Positions 24,100 to 33,630 of a stretch of DNA of 41,544 nucleotides are shown here, piece by piece. Source of the stretch: Clostridia bacterium. Lineage in GTDB: Bacteria; Bacillota; Clostridia; Oscillospirales; CAG-382. The stretch spans positions 1 to 41,544 of the forward strand of contig JAGBUH010000115.1 in assembly GCA_017630915.1 (NCBI GenBank), read 5' to 3'. The notes below the pieces were generated by a model. It was not told the origin of the DNA. It did not search any database and saw only the letters and a program-made list of their open reading frames with translations. A program made the translations under genes and the position numbers. Every line of letters begins with the position of its first letter. The stretch's first letter is position 1.

Positions 24100-27000
24100 T
24101 TATTGAACTACATAAGATTTAAACGCAATACGTTTAAGCAAAAGAAAGTCAAATACATCTATTGTATCGTTTCTGTCGATATTACCTCTTGAATACTGAA
24201 CTTCATCAAATTGATATGTTTTGAAGCAATAACGTTTTAGCAAAAGGTAATCAAAAACGTCGATAACCTCATCGTCATTGATGTCTGCAAATTCTTTAAT
24301 TTTTGGATTGATTAAATGAGCATATTCGAGGGATTTGATAATTGGACGCAATTTAAAGATAGTGTCGGCGGCAGACAAATCGATGTTTGCAGAGTTGAGA
24401 ACATCTTGCAAATTATTCCATTCTGCTTCGCAGTATTCTTCTTTAACAAGGCTATTATAGATATCAATCCAACTTTCACATTCTTCCATGGCGACATCGT
24501 AGGTATATCCCCACAAAACAGTTGTATCGGAGCTGCCGAGCCAATACTCGCTAAATCCGTCAGGTTGAGCTTCTGCTTCGCAATAAATTTCTGTTAAATC
24601 AAAGCAACCGTTGAATGCATTTTGACCAATATTTGTTATAGATTTGGGAATAATTAGTGCGGCAATTTCAAGATTTTCGAAAGCATTGTTACGTATTTCT
24701 GTAACAGGTAATCCCATATAAACAGACGGAATTGTTACGTTGTTGTCTGTGCCTATATAACTGTCAATATAGCAATATGTTCCGTCTTCTCCTAATTTAT
24801 AAATGATACCATTTGTACCATGTTCCGGAACGGGATCGGGCGAAGTGTCGGTTGATTCTTTAACGGTTGCAGTTCCGTTAATACATGCACTATTGTCAGT
24901 AAGAACAACCTTGTCGAGAATCAATTTATCTCCAATTTTAAGCGCTCTGGCAACCGCTCTCGCTTCCCAATTTTCGTAAATTCCGTTATCGTCTTGCGGA
25001 CGGTCGCCAGCTGAATGAACAACTAATGCAATTTGCCCTTCTTTTAGATTCACGTTAGTATAGTCATGGTAAGGATTGTCAATAACACTGTTTACCGAAT
25101 AAACCATATCATTGATTCTATCAAGAATAATAGTTGTGGACCACATAGGATAGCAGGCATAATAAAAATCGTTAGAAGTAATAATTATGGTGTCTTCCCC
25201 ATAGATTATGCCGTTCACCGAATCAATATTAAATACAAAATCGTATACACTTATTTCTGGAATCTCCCATTCAGGTTCAGAGGAATCATCTGAGGATGTA
25301 TCATTGGATGATTCATTAGAAGAGGTATCTTCGGATACATCATCGGAAGATTCATCAGAAGAGGTATCTTCGGATACATCATCGGAAGATTCATCAGAAG
25401 AGGTATCTTCGGAGGACTCATCAGAGAAAACGTCATCCGAGGAGGTATCGCTTGAAATGTCTTCGGACACATCATCAGAGGATTCTTCAATAGAAGTGTC
25501 CTCGGAGATATCATCGCTTGAAACTTCGACAGAGGAATCATCGCTTGAAGTGTTTTCCGATATGCCATCAGAGGATTCTTCGGTAGAAGTGTCCTCGGAG
25601 ACATCATCGCTTGAAACTTCGACAGAGGAATCATCGCTTGAAGTGTTTTCCGATATGCCATCAGAGGATTCTTCGATAGAAGTGTCCTCGGAGACATCAT
25701 CAAAAGACTCGTCAGAAGAGGTGTGCTCGGAGGATTCTTCCGGCGGTGCAACCGAGGTTGGGTCATAAGTTACAATTGCGTATCCGCCGTTACCGTAAAA
25801 GAAATCCAACCCAACGTCATTATCATTCAATGCTGCTAAAATGCTATCGTTAGGAATATAAACACCGAAATCGTCATCTGCATCTTCGTTAGCGGTAAAG
25901 GTGAATTCAAATACAATAACATCGTCATCGGTAATAGAATCAAAGAATAGTGTCGAGGTTAAAACCGTAACATCAATAACTCCGTCATTTTCCGGAACCG
26001 CTTGAACCCCCTCCTTTAAATCAGCCGTTGTCAAATCTTTAAAGTTGCTCTTCACAATGACAAAACTTTCCCAATTGCCACCTAATTCATTGATATCAAT
26101 ACACACAAGAGAACCTTGGTCGCGTTCATTTATGTCATTTGTAAGCATTAGTTTCGTATTATCGTATTTGAACAAAAATTTAAGATAGTCAAGACCGTAC
26201 TCGGAAGTGATGTTGCGCACTGAAACAGTAATAACAATATCGTCGCCTGCTTTATAACTTTCAGGTGCGGTTATAACAAGATCAAACATAGGATTTTCAT
26301 TCGATGCGCCGACTAATCCAATAAGTTCATTTTCCAATTCTGGATTTACCGAAATATCAGAAGAAGTTTCGTCGCTTGAGTCGTTACTTGTATCGCTTGA
26401 TGTTTCACTTGATTCGTCACTTGAAGCATCAATAGAACTATCAGAAGATTCAGAAATAATATCCGAATCATCTAATGATCCGTCAGAAGAAATATCAGAA
26501 GAAATGTTCGACGATTGTTCGTCTGCGTCGCTTGAATCATCAAGGATTGACGTATCTTCGTTAATTATACAATAGCCTGCGTTTCCCTTAAATGTGGTAA
26601 AGCCACTATTGGTATTTACACCACCTTGAACACTACTATTAGGAATATAAATACCTACTTCGCCAGTTGCATCGTCATTTACTTTAAATGTAAATTCAAA
26701 AACAATAATATTGTCTTCTGTAATGGAATCAAATTCAATGCTTGTTGTTAAAATCGAAACATTAACAACGCCATCATTATACGGAACAGCTTGTACGCCT
26801 GCACGAAGTTCATCGGGAGTCAGTTCGGAATAATTGCTATGTATTTGGCCATAACTCTCCCAATTGCCACCCAAACTATTTATATCTATACAAACAAGAT
26901 TACCTTGGTTTCCCTCATCAATATCGTTTGTAATGAAGAGTTTAGTCGAATCATAATAAAAGTCAAAATAGACATAATCAATTGGAGCGTCATAGGCAAT

Positions 27001-27213
27001 ATTTACAACGCTGACAGTAACAGTAATATCGTCCCCCGCTCTATAATTTACAGGTCCTTCGATAAGTAAATCAAATTTTGAATCATCATTACGAACACCT
27101 ACTGATTCAATAAGTTCCTGTTCCAATTCAGAAGCCGAAGTGGCTAATAATGAGAACGAAACAAGAAGTGCTACCATAATGAAGGAAAGTACGCAAACAA
27201 GAATACGTTTCAT
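24100..27213 (-). CDS. Secreted dockerin protein with two cohesin-like modules and Ser/Asp linkers
   Basis: 1037 residues. Signal peptide 1-28; cohesin-like module 1 about 40-225; Ser/Asp linker 226-290; cohesin-like module 2 about 300-490; longer linker 495-655 with a 31-residue repeat; an unassigned domain about 660-785 (GQIALVVHSAG, ENWEARAVARALKIGDKL); a BspA-like leucine-rich-repeat segment about 835-880 (IRNNAFENL, IGQNAFNGC); a helical stretch; and a C-terminal type-I dockerin, two calcium-loop repeats at about 977-997 and 1011-1031 (DINDDEVIDVFDYLLLKRYC and NIDRNDTIDVFDFLLLKRIA). The cohesin modules are a tandem duplication. AGGAG precedes the ATG. A protein with both cohesin-like and dockerin modules could join others into a surface complex; binding partners are unknown. 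Confidence 0.85.
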   Translation of the reverse strand: MKRILVCVLSFIMVALLVSFSLLATSASELEQELIESVGVRNDDSKFDLLIEGPVNYRAGDDITVTVSVVNIAYDAPIDYVYFDFYYDSTKLFITNDIDEGNQGNLVCIDINSLGGNWESYGQIHSNYSELTPDELRAGVQAVPYNDGVVNVSILTTSIEFDSITEDNIIVFEFTFKVNDDATGEVGIYIPNSSVQGGVNTNSGFTTFKGNAGYCIINEDTSILDDSSDADEQSSNISSDISSDGSLDDSDIISESSDSSIDASSDESSETSSDTSNDSSDETSSDISVNPELENELIGLVGASNENPMFDLVITAPESYKAGDDIVITVSVRNITSEYGLDYLKFLFKYDNTKLMLTNDINERDQGSLVCIDINELGGNWESFVIVKSNFKDLTTADLKEGVQAVPENDGVIDVTVLTSTLFFDSITDDDVIVFEFTFTANEDADDDFGVYIPNDSILAALNDNDVGLDFFYGNGGYAIVTYDPTSVAPPEESSEHTSSDESFDDVSEDTSIEESSDGISENTSSDDSSVEVSSDDVSEDTSTEESSDGISENTSSDDSSVEVSSDDISEDTSIEESSDDVSEDISSDTSSDDVFSDESSEDTSSDESSDDVSEDTSSDESSDDVSEDTSSNESSNDTSSDDSSEPEWEIPEISVYDFVFNIDSVNGIIYGEDTIIITSNDFYYACYPMWSTTIILDRINDMVYSVNSVIDNPYHDYTNVNLKEGQIALVVHSAGDRPQDDNGIYENWEARAVARALKIGDKLILDKVVLTDNSACINGTATVKESTDTSPDPVPEHGTNGIIYKLGEDGTYCYIDSYIGTDNNVTIPSVYMGLPVTEIRNNAFENLEIAALIIPKSITNIGQNAFNGCFDLTEIYCEAEAQPDGFSEYWLGSSDTTVLWGYTYDVAMEECESWIDIYNSLVKEEYCEAEWNNLQDVLNSANIDLSAADTIFKLRPIIKSLEYAHLINPKIKEFADINDDEVIDVFDYLLLKRYCFKTYQFDEVQYSRGNIDRNDTIDVFDFLLLKRIAFKSYVVQ
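25290..25735. repeat. Tandem repeats encoding the Ser/Asp/Glu linker
   Basis: Inside the dockerin gene. A 93-base unit (31 residues, with EESSDGISENTSSDD) is repeated from about 25511 and again from about 25604 with few changes. Nearer the 3' side, a 39-base unit (13 residues) occurs nearly three times between about 25300 and 25420. Units are whole numbers of codons, so copy-number change keeps the frame. The antisense strand is open in these repeats only as a shadow. Confidence 0.8.
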
Positions 27214-27243
27214 AATAACTCCTTGAATTTATAGTATATTTAT

Positions 27244-27272
27244 ATAATATCATTACTTTGTTCATAAGTCAA
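27244..27272 (-). promoter_or_regulatory. Promoter of the dockerin gene
   Basis: On the minus strand: TTGACT (27272-27267), 17 bases, TATTAT (27249-27244), about 30 bases before the ATG at 27213. Confidence 0.75.
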
Positions 27273-27277
27273 GGAAG

Positions 27278-27307
27278 AAAAAATATCGGACAAACAAATC
27301 CGATATT
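27278..27307 (-). terminator. Terminator of mntP
   Basis: AATATCGGA (27282-27290) pairs with TCCGATATT (27299-27307) over 8 bases; six T residues follow on the minus strand. It lies 8 bases past the mntP stop. Confidence 0.85.
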
Positions 27308-27314
27308 CTTTAAA

Positions 27315-27914
27315 TCACAAAATATTAAAATTAAAAAGGTGTTCTAATAATATTTTCACACCGAGTAAAATCAAAACCGCGCCACCAGCAATCTCGGCAC
27401 TCTTTTTGATTTTACATTCCAATAATTTGCCTAGCTTTACTCCTAGTGAGGATAAAATAAAAGTAACGCAACAAATAATTAAGCAAGAAGCGAAAACACC
27501 CATAATTGCGCCGTTATTTGCAAGTTCCATTCCGTCGCATGAAAATGCTATACCAACGGCAAGCGCATCTATACTTGTAGCGATGGACATAATAAGCAAA
27601 TTCCCAAAAGACAAAGCTCGGTCGTCATCTTTATCATCGTCGGGATTTATACTTTCGTAAATCATTTTACCGCCAATAAAAGCAAGTAAAACAAATGCTA
27701 TCCAATGGTCGTAGGCTTCTATGTAATCACGAAATGAATTTGCAAGAAAATATCCTATTAGCGGCATTAAACCTTGGAAAATCCCAAAGAATGCACCGAC
27801 TTTAAGGGCATCGACAGTTCGTGCCTTGACAAGCGCCGTGCCTTTGCATATCGCAACGGCAAAAGCATCCATAGAAAGACTTATTCCGTATGCCAAAATA
27901 GTTAAAATGTGCAT
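27315..27914 (-). CDS. mntP: Manganese efflux pump MntP
   Basis: 199 residues with six predicted membrane spans in two related halves, each starting with the family motif SMDAFAVAICKG (about 14-25) or SIDALAVGIAFS (about 113-124) whose Asp residues bind the metal. It exports Mn(II) across the cell membrane. GAGGT precedes the start. It lies only 7 bases after the YitT-family gene, so they share a transcript; no room exists for the yybP-ykoY riboswitch that often controls mntP. Confidence 0.9.
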   Translation of the reverse strand: MHILTILAYGISLSMDAFAVAICKGTALVKARTVDALKVGAFFGIFQGLMPLIGYFLANSFRDYIEAYDHWIAFVLLAFIGGKMIYESINPDDDKDDDRALSFGNLLIMSIATSIDALAVGIAFSCDGMELANNGAIMGVFASCLIICCVTFILSSLGVKLGKLLECKIKKSAEIAGGAVLILLGVKILLEHLFNFNIL

Positions 27915-27921
27915 AAATACC

Positions 27922-28794
27922 TCATAATCGTTTTTGGAAATTACCTGTTATGTCAATCCCATTTTTTATGGAAACAAAGGAGTTTGGGTCGATTTTTTTT
28001 ACAATTTTTTTGAGTTGCGATACTTCGTATTTTGAAACTACGACATATAAAACGTGATTGCTTTCACCCGTATATGCACCGTAACCTTCCCAATAGGAAA
28101 CTCCACGATGCATTTCGCGGATAATCGCTTCCTGAATTTCGGCATTTTTTTGTTTGGAAATTATTATAACCTCACTGTTGATATTCTGAATATGCATTCT
28201 ATCTAACGCTATTGTGCTTATAGAGGCATAAATTAAAGTATAAATAATTCTCTCTAAATCGTGCATAATTAAAAAAGCGCAACCATACACGAATATATTA
28301 AAAATCATACTTACTGTGCCGACGCTGTATGAACTCTTTTTTGCAAAATACATTCCAATAACGTCAACGCCACCGGTTGAACCGCCGTTACGTAACGAAA
28401 CCCCAACACCGAATCCGCACATTATACCGCCCACAATACATGAAGTAAGCGGGTCATCAATAATGGTGTTAATTGGCAACACAGAAAGTAAAACCGTTTG
28501 CACTACAATGCAAAACAAAGTTTTGAATATAAAAGTTTTGCCAACCGCTTTATAAGCAAAAATTAACAAAGGAATATTTAAGCCGAAAGAAATTATACCA
28601 GAAATATCAAACGGAAAGGACAATGCAAAGAATTCTTCCAAAACAGTACGTATAATCTGAGAAAAACCAAGTAATCCGCTTGTATATAACCCCGTCGGCA
28701 CAACAAAACAGTTCATACCAAAAGCATATACCAACGCACCGACAAATATACTTGATGCTTTCAAAAAGTCTACATAAGTGATTTTAAACTTCAT
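27922..28794 (-). CDS. YitT-family membrane protein
   Basis: 290 residues. The N-terminal part has five or six membrane spans with the YitT pattern (FVVPTGLYTSGLLGFSQI, GSTGGVDVIGMYF), and the C-terminal about 80 residues form the cytoplasmic DUF2179 domain (IISKQKNAEIQEAIIREMHRGVSYWEGYGAYTG is typical in outline). Function is not established. It precedes mntP in one unit. A TATAAT box lies at 28818-28813 on the minus strand but no good -35 is visible. Confidence 0.85.
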   Translation of the reverse strand: MKFKITYVDFLKASSIFVGALVYAFGMNCFVVPTGLYTSGLLGFSQIIRTVLEEFFALSFPFDISGIISFGLNIPLLIFAYKAVGKTFIFKTLFCIVVQTVLLSVLPINTIIDDPLTSCIVGGIMCGFGVGVSLRNGGSTGGVDVIGMYFAKKSSYSVGTVSMIFNIFVYGCAFLIMHDLERIIYTLIYASISTIALDRMHIQNINSEVIIISKQKNAEIQEAIIREMHRGVSYWEGYGAYTGESNHVLYVVVSKYEVSQLKKIVKKIDPNSFVSIKNGIDITGNFQKRL

Positions 28795-28820
28795 ATTTAC
28801 CTCTAAGGAAATATTATAAT
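28792..28820 (+). promoter_or_regulatory. Possible sigma-E-like promoter of yunB
   Basis: CATATT (28792-28797) and ATTATAAT (28813-28820) are 15 bases apart and partly match the sporulation sigma-E boxes (xxATATT and CATACAnT, 5 of 8 for the latter). It overlaps the YitT start region. Weak evidence; listed because YunB genes are expressed in the mother cell. Confidence 0.25.
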
Positions 28821-28851
28821 GCTGCTTGAATAAAATGTATTGGGTGTTAAT

Positions 28852-29457
28852 ATGAAAAAAAGAATTAAAATTATTTTGTTTTCAATTGTATTAGTTCTGG
28901 TTGCTATAACTATGCATTTTTTAAGAAACTATCCCCTTGCATGTGACGTATATGCCGAAACAGGTATAAACGGCATTATAGCATCGGAAATCAATAAAAA
29001 TATATCCAATAAATTAAACAATAATATTGATGAATACTCTCAAATTGCAACCATAAACACAAACTCTGATGGTAGTATATCAACAATCACTATTAAATCA
29101 AGCATTATAAATAATATTGCATTAGGGTTGTCCGCAGATATTTATAATACTATTTCAGAATCAAATTATCAATTCGGAATACCTTTTGGAAACGTAATGG
29201 GTTACGAATTACTATCCGGAAAAGGGCCCAAAATTAACATAAAAATAAAACCTATTAGCGCGACTAAACACGAAATTAAAAGCGAACTTTTATCTAGTGG
29301 CATAAATCAATCCTTGCACCGCATCTTGGTATTATTCACTACTGAAATAATGTGTTTAGCGCCGTTTCACAAACACAAAAGTTTTATAGAAACCGAACTA
29401 ATCTTGTTCGAAACGTTAATAGTCGGAAAAGTACCTGAGGTTATAATTCAACGGTGA
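28852..29457 (+). CDS. yunB: Sporulation protein YunB
   Basis: 201 residues from the ATG at 28852 (an in-frame TTG 12 bases upstream is less likely). One N-terminal membrane span (about 6-24), then an extracytoplasmic domain. The second half matches YunB closely: FGIPFGNVMGYELLSGKGPKI, ISATKHEIKSELLSSGINQSLHR and the ending ETLIVGKVPEVI. YunB is a mother-cell membrane protein of the sigma-E regulon with a role in spore formation. It is shorter than the Bacillus protein. The stop lies 10 bases inside the convergent methyltransferase gene. Confidence 0.85.
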   Translation: MKKRIKIILFSIVLVLVAITMHFLRNYPLACDVYAETGINGIIASEINKNISNKLNNNIDEYSQIATINTNSDGSISTITIKSSIINNIALGLSADIYNTISESNYQFGIPFGNVMGYELLSGKGPKINIKIKPISATKHEIKSELLSSGINQSLHRILVLFTTEIMCLAPFHKHKSFIETELILFETLIVGKVPEVIIQR

Positions 29458-30212
29458 AAATTTTCAAGTTTTCTTGCACATTCAAATGAAATTATCGAAA
29501 TTGCGCTACACGCAGGCAATGAATAATGACATTCGCGCGGATATTTAATTTTTATGCACAACTCGGCGATTTCGAGCGTTTCCTTGCTAATTCCTCGCTT
29601 TTCGCCACCAAAGACAACACAAAACGGGCGGGAAATCTTACAACGGTATAAATCTTTTGCTTTGGGCGTTTTAGCGGTTGTTGCAATAAAATATCCTTTA
29701 CTTTTTAGTACCTTACATGCTTCGGTAATATCCGGTACTGTACACGCTTTAATCAATTCAGAAGCACCCGCAGATGAACGAACAACCGTATCGCTTGCCG
29801 TAAAGAAATTTCTTTCGGGTACGATAACAGCATCAACTCCCGAAGCATAAAGCGAACGAAGTGCATAAGCAAAATTAAAGGGGTCTTCAATACCGTCAAG
29901 TATTGCTATGTACCCGTTCCGAATAGAAAATACTTCTTCGGACGGTGTAAAAATCCTTTCGCCGACCTCAGCGGCTATGCCACCTGCATTTGAATTCGGC
30001 ATGATTTTTTCAAATTCGTTAGCATCAACGAATGTATATTCCGAACCGCTGTTAATAAGGACAGAATACTGTCGTTGTTCGGGCACACGAAGGTCAGAAC
30101 TCAATATTTTATCATATCTGCTTCGTTCAATATAGATTTTATAAATATGTCGGCTTTTTGCCTCAATAATGCTTTTTACAGAAACAAAACCGCCAACAAT
30201 CGTTTTATTCAT
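29448..30212 (-). CDS. SpoU/TrmH-family RNA 2'-O-methyltransferase
   Basis: 254 residues from the ATG at 30212, with GGAGAT 7 bases before; a longer frame would begin inside the preceding gene. N-terminal part about 1-95 may bind RNA. The SPOUT knot domain has motif 1 LDGIEDPFNFAYALRSLY (Asn and Arg kept) and motif 2 VFGGEKRGIS. Motif 3 reads HYSLPACSAISI where most members have SLNVSvA, so the usual Asn is Pro. It methylates a ribose in rRNA or tRNA; RlmB is one candidate, target unknown. Its start overlaps the DHHW-like gene by 8 bases. Confidence 0.8.
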   Translation of the reverse strand: MNKTIVGGFVSVKSIIEAKSRHIYKIYIERSRYDKILSSDLRVPEQRQYSVLINSGSEYTFVDANEFEKIMPNSNAGGIAAEVGERIFTPSEEVFSIRNGYIAILDGIEDPFNFAYALRSLYASGVDAVIVPERNFFTASDTVVRSSAGASELIKACTVPDITEACKVLKSKGYFIATTAKTPKAKDLYRCKISRPFCVVFGGEKRGISKETLEIAELCIKIKYPRECHYSLPACSAISIISFECARKLENFHR

Positions 30213-31449
30213 TGTTATTATCTCCGATAAAGTTATTAAATGCAGGAATATATTCACCGCTGATTGCATTGGTTGAATAACACATGGTTATGCAATCATC
30301 ATATTCACGTTCAGAAAGAAATTCGTTTAAAGGTTTATCAAATTTACGAGGGTCTATTATATCGATTTTACTGTAATGGGTTGCTAAAAAAGGAACAATA
30401 GGATGTGCGCTTGTGTCGCCGATTATAAGAACCGAACCACCTTTTGAGGTAGTATTGATTTCATAACGAGCCGCACTTCTGCCGAGAAAAACATTATAGC
30501 CTGAATATAAGGACACCTTGTTATTACAAAGCGCATAATCAGAATACACCAATTCGCCGTCATAAACTGTAAGTGAAGTCTTAACGGTTGGTAATGTTGA
30601 ATAACAAACCAAACTATCGGGAGATTCATACATCGAGGATAACTTTGTGGCATGATAAAAACTGCCTAAATAGTCACCCATATCTCTTTTAACATAATTT
30701 TCGATAGAATAAGAATCGAATTCCGCATTTTCACAAAATGCTCGATATGCGTAATATGCGGCAAGCGAAGTCCAGTTTTTATCGGTTTTAAAGAACAAAT
30801 ATTCATCGTTATCGTAGTGTTCTTGAAGCAACGAAACAATAGGAATATCAATAATTTTTTTATTATTTTTAGATGCAACCGTCGATACAAAAGCCGATTG
30901 AGATTGATTATAAAAATTATCGTTCGTATATATTTCCCGCGGTATCGATGCAAAGGTAGAACTAACGGGTACGGTGATATTGAAAATGCGTGTCTGTTCC
31001 GGCAAAACGTTGACAAGATTGTCGAAACTATTTATATATCTTTCTAATGCAGACGTTTTAAAATTAAATTGTTCGAATCCGCAACCATTGTAAACATAAG
31101 TGTAACCGTATTCGTTAATTATCCAGCCGTGTGATATTTCTTCGTCAACATTTGATTCATTTGTACTGTTTTCAACGCTATTATCGCTTGAAAGAGTTGA
31201 TTCGGCAAACACATCGGAAACATTTGCATTTTCATTAACATTCTCAATAGATGAATTCTCGATATGGTTTTTCGACGTTTCTACCGAATTATTCATAATT
31301 GTTGACATATCCGAATTATCATTTTTATCATCAGGCAAACGCCTAATTGCAAAAGAAACTATTGCTAAAATCAACGATGTAATAAGGATTGCAGATAACG
31401 ATGCGATTGTTATTGTCTTGCGTGTAAAAGAGAATTTTGTTTGTTCCAC
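30205..31449 (-). CDS. DHHW-like extracytoplasmic protein with a degenerate motif
   Basis: 414 residues. GTG start at 31449 with GGAGGT before it. One N-terminal membrane span (about 13-35), a Ser/Asn-rich linker to about 105, then a domain with the outline of DHHW proteins (AlgX-like SGNH hydrolases linked to surface polysaccharide acetylation): TKNWTSLAAYYAY-like block at 222-235, MGDYLGSF, and GDTSAHPIVPFLATHYSKIDIIDPR near the end. The name motif reads DKNW (223-226) instead of DHHW, so the usual catalytic His is lost. It may be a non-catalytic relative. Co-transcribed with the methyltransferase. Confidence 0.6.
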   Translation of the reverse strand: MEQTKFSFTRKTITIASLSAILITSLILAIVSFAIRRLPDDKNDNSDMSTIMNNSVETSKNHIENSSIENVNENANVSDVFAESTLSSDNSVENSTNESNVDEEISHGWIINEYGYTYVYNGCGFEQFNFKTSALERYINSFDNLVNVLPEQTRIFNITVPVSSTFASIPREIYTNDNFYNQSQSAFVSTVASKNNKKIIDIPIVSLLQEHYDNDEYLFFKTDKNWTSLAAYYAYRAFCENAEFDSYSIENYVKRDMGDYLGSFYHATKLSSMYESPDSLVCYSTLPTVKTSLTVYDGELVYSDYALCNNKVSLYSGYNVFLGRSAARYEINTTSKGGSVLIIGDTSAHPIVPFLATHYSKIDIIDPRKFDKPLNEFLSEREYDDCITMCYSTNAISGEYIPAFNNFIGDNNNE

Positions 31450-31513
31450 TTAAATTACCTCCAATAATACTATTACGATAATTGACACTTTGAAAATAAT
31501 TTATGCAGAAAAT

Positions 31514-31547
31514 TACTCTGTCACAAGCATTCGTATGTGACAGAGTA
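31514..31547 (-). terminator. Terminator of the ftsH operon
   Basis: TACTCTGTCACA (31514-31525) pairs with TGTGACAGAGTA (31536-31547) around 10 bases; AATTTTC follows on the minus strand, 14 bases after the ftsH stop. Confidence 0.8.
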
Positions 31548-31560
31548 TTTTATTTATGAT

Positions 31561-33630
31561 TTATTTAAAAATATCGTCAGAGAATAAATCATCTTTATTA
31601 TCGTTAATATCAGACGAACTGATTTGCGATTTATCTTCATCATTGTTTTTATTATTTTGCTTGTTTGCAAGCTCTTCCTTGCGATTCTTATTTTCAGCTT
31701 CGTTAGCTTTCTTTTTGCGCTCGGAAACAGCATCAAGCATTTCTTCGGTTACGCCTTCGGTGAAGCAAAGTTCAAACTGTTCAGCGTCCATAATTTCGTG
31801 CTTAACAAGATAGTTGGCAATAAAAATCATAATATCCTTATTTTCTTCCAAAATCTTTATTGCGCGTTCATAACCGCTTGTAACGAATTTATAAACTTCT
31901 TCATCAATTTGAATTGCAACTTTTTCTGAATAATTCTTGGTTGTACCAAAATCCTTGCCCAAAAAAACTTCGTTGTTTTCAGCGGAGTAAACGACAGGAC
32001 CAAGGATATCGCTCATACCAAGTTTTGTAATCATCTGTCTCGCGATGGTCGTAGCGCGTTCCATATCGTTTGAAGCACCGCCCGAAATATCGTCGCACAT
32101 TATTTTTTCGGCAGCACGACCGGCAAGCAAAATACAAATCTCATCAAGCAAGCCTTGCTTGTATACACTCATTCTTTCTTTTTCGGGGAGCGAAAGCGTG
32201 TAACCAAGCGCTCTGCCACTGGGAATAATAGAAATTTGGTGTACAGGGTCTTGATTGCCGAGTTGACGTGTAACAATAGCGTGACCTGCTTCGTGATAAG
32301 CGGTTTTTAGTTTTTCCTCAGGAGAAATAATCTTCGATTTCTTTTGAGGTCCAACAATAACTTTAATTGTTGCTTCTTCGATATCATCGGTATTGATAAC
32401 CGATTTTTTCTTTCTTGCTGCCAAAAGCGCCGCTTCATTCAAAAGGTTTGCAAGGTCTGCACCTGTAAATCCTGCGGTGGATTTAGCGATGGTTGAAAGC
32501 TCAACGTCACTTCCCAAAGGTTTGCCCTTTGCGTGAACCTTTAATATCTCTTCTCTGCCCTTAATGTCGGGATGATTTACTGTAACTTGTCTGTCAAATC
32601 TACCGGGACGCAACAATGCAGGGTCGAGGATATCAGGTCTGTTCGTCGCCGCAATAACAATTACACCGTCATTAACGCCAAAACCGTCCATTTCAACAAG
32701 CAATTGGTTTAATGTTTGTTCGCGTTCATCATGTCCGCCACCCAAACCTGCTCCTCTGTGACGTCCGACAGCGTCGATTTCGTCGATGAATATAATACAA
32801 GGCGCGGTTTTCTTAGCTGTTTCAAAAAGGTCACGAACACGCGAAGCGCCGACACCGACGTACATTTCAACAAAGTCAGAACCCGAAATTGAATAGAACG
32901 GTACTCCGCTTTCACCTGCAACGGCTTTCGCTAAAAGTGTTTTACCTGTACCGGGAGAACCGACAAGTAATACCCCCTTGGGAATTCTTGCACCAAGACT
33001 TGAAAATTTGTCGGGATTGCGCAAAAATTCAACAACTTCTTGCAATTCCTCTTTTTCTTCATCTGCGCCTGCAACGTCACTGAAAAGAACCTTTTTCTTT
33101 TCATCGCTGCCGAGTTTTGTTCTCGCTTTGCTAAACGAATTCATCTTGCCGCCAAGGCCGATACCACCGCCACCGCCGTTTTTAGAAGTGCGTGATACAA
33201 ACAACCAAAATACGACAACTAAAATAATAATTACAATAAAATAAGGCAGATATGCCGCCCACCAAGGAATGGTATCGGGTGCTTGATAATCGTATGCAAC
33301 AAGAATTCCTTCCTCAGTTTGTGCGAATATCAATTCCCCAAGGTCGCCCCTGAATTGTTCGATATCAGCAAGATTGTGGTAATATTCAAATGTGGAAAGG
33401 TCAACCTTTTCGGTTTCTTTTTCCAATTCGTTTTTAGAAAGATAAAGTGTGCCTGTGTTATCAACGTAATACCGCTTTACCTCTTCGTTTTGGAACATAT
33501 TCACAACTTTGCTGTATTCAAGTTCCTCTTGATTTTTATTACTGCCGTACATTGCGTTAGCGACAATAATTATTATAAGAAAAAAGATTAAATAGAAAAA
33601 TATAATTTTTCCGGGGCCTTTATTTTTCAT
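31561..33630 (-). CDS. ftsH: ATP-dependent zinc metalloprotease FtsH
   Basis: 689 residues from the ATG at 33630; AAAGGTGGA before it overlaps the end of tilS. Two N-terminal membrane spans (about 9-27 and 123-146) with an external loop between, then AAA+ domain with Walker A GSPGTGKT (about 224-231), Walker [13 protein letters not shown] and the protease domain with zinc motif HEAGH (about 448). The C-terminal 60 residues are Lys/Asn/Asp-rich. It degrades membrane and soluble proteins. Overlaps tilS by 11 bases and ends its operon. Confidence 0.97.
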   Translation of the reverse strand: MKNKGPGKIIFFYLIFFLIIIIVANAMYGSNKNQEELEYSKVVNMFQNEEVKRYYVDNTGTLYLSKNELEKETEKVDLSTFEYYHNLADIEQFRGDLGELIFAQTEEGILVAYDYQAPDTIPWWAAYLPYFIVIIILVVVFWLFVSRTSKNGGGGGIGLGGKMNSFSKARTKLGSDEKKKVLFSDVAGADEEKEELQEVVEFLRNPDKFSSLGARIPKGVLLVGSPGTGKTLLAKAVAGESGVPFYSISGSDFVEMYVGVGASRVRDLFETAKKTAPCIIFIDEIDAVGRHRGAGLGGGHDEREQTLNQLLVEMDGFGVNDGVIVIAATNRPDILDPALLRPGRFDRQVTVNHPDIKGREEILKVHAKGKPLGSDVELSTIAKSTAGFTGADLANLLNEAALLAARKKKSVINTDDIEEATIKVIVGPQKKSKIISPEEKLKTAYHEAGHAIVTRQLGNQDPVHQISIIPSGRALGYTLSLPEKERMSVYKQGLLDEICILLAGRAAEKIMCDDISGGASNDMERATTIARQMITKLGMSDILGPVVYSAENNEVFLGKDFGTTKNYSEKVAIQIDEEVYKFVTSGYERAIKILEENKDIMIFIANYLVKHEIMDAEQFELCFTEGVTEEMLDAVSERKKKANEAENKNRKEELANKQNNKNNDEDKSQISSSDINDNKDDLFSDDIFK

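Noticed and set aside
25208-25768. Long Ser/Glu-rich open frame on the plus strand, antisense to the dockerin gene
   Set aside because: It mirrors the low-complexity tandem repeats of the linker; it has no ribosome-binding site or promoter and its composition follows from the codons of the sense strand.
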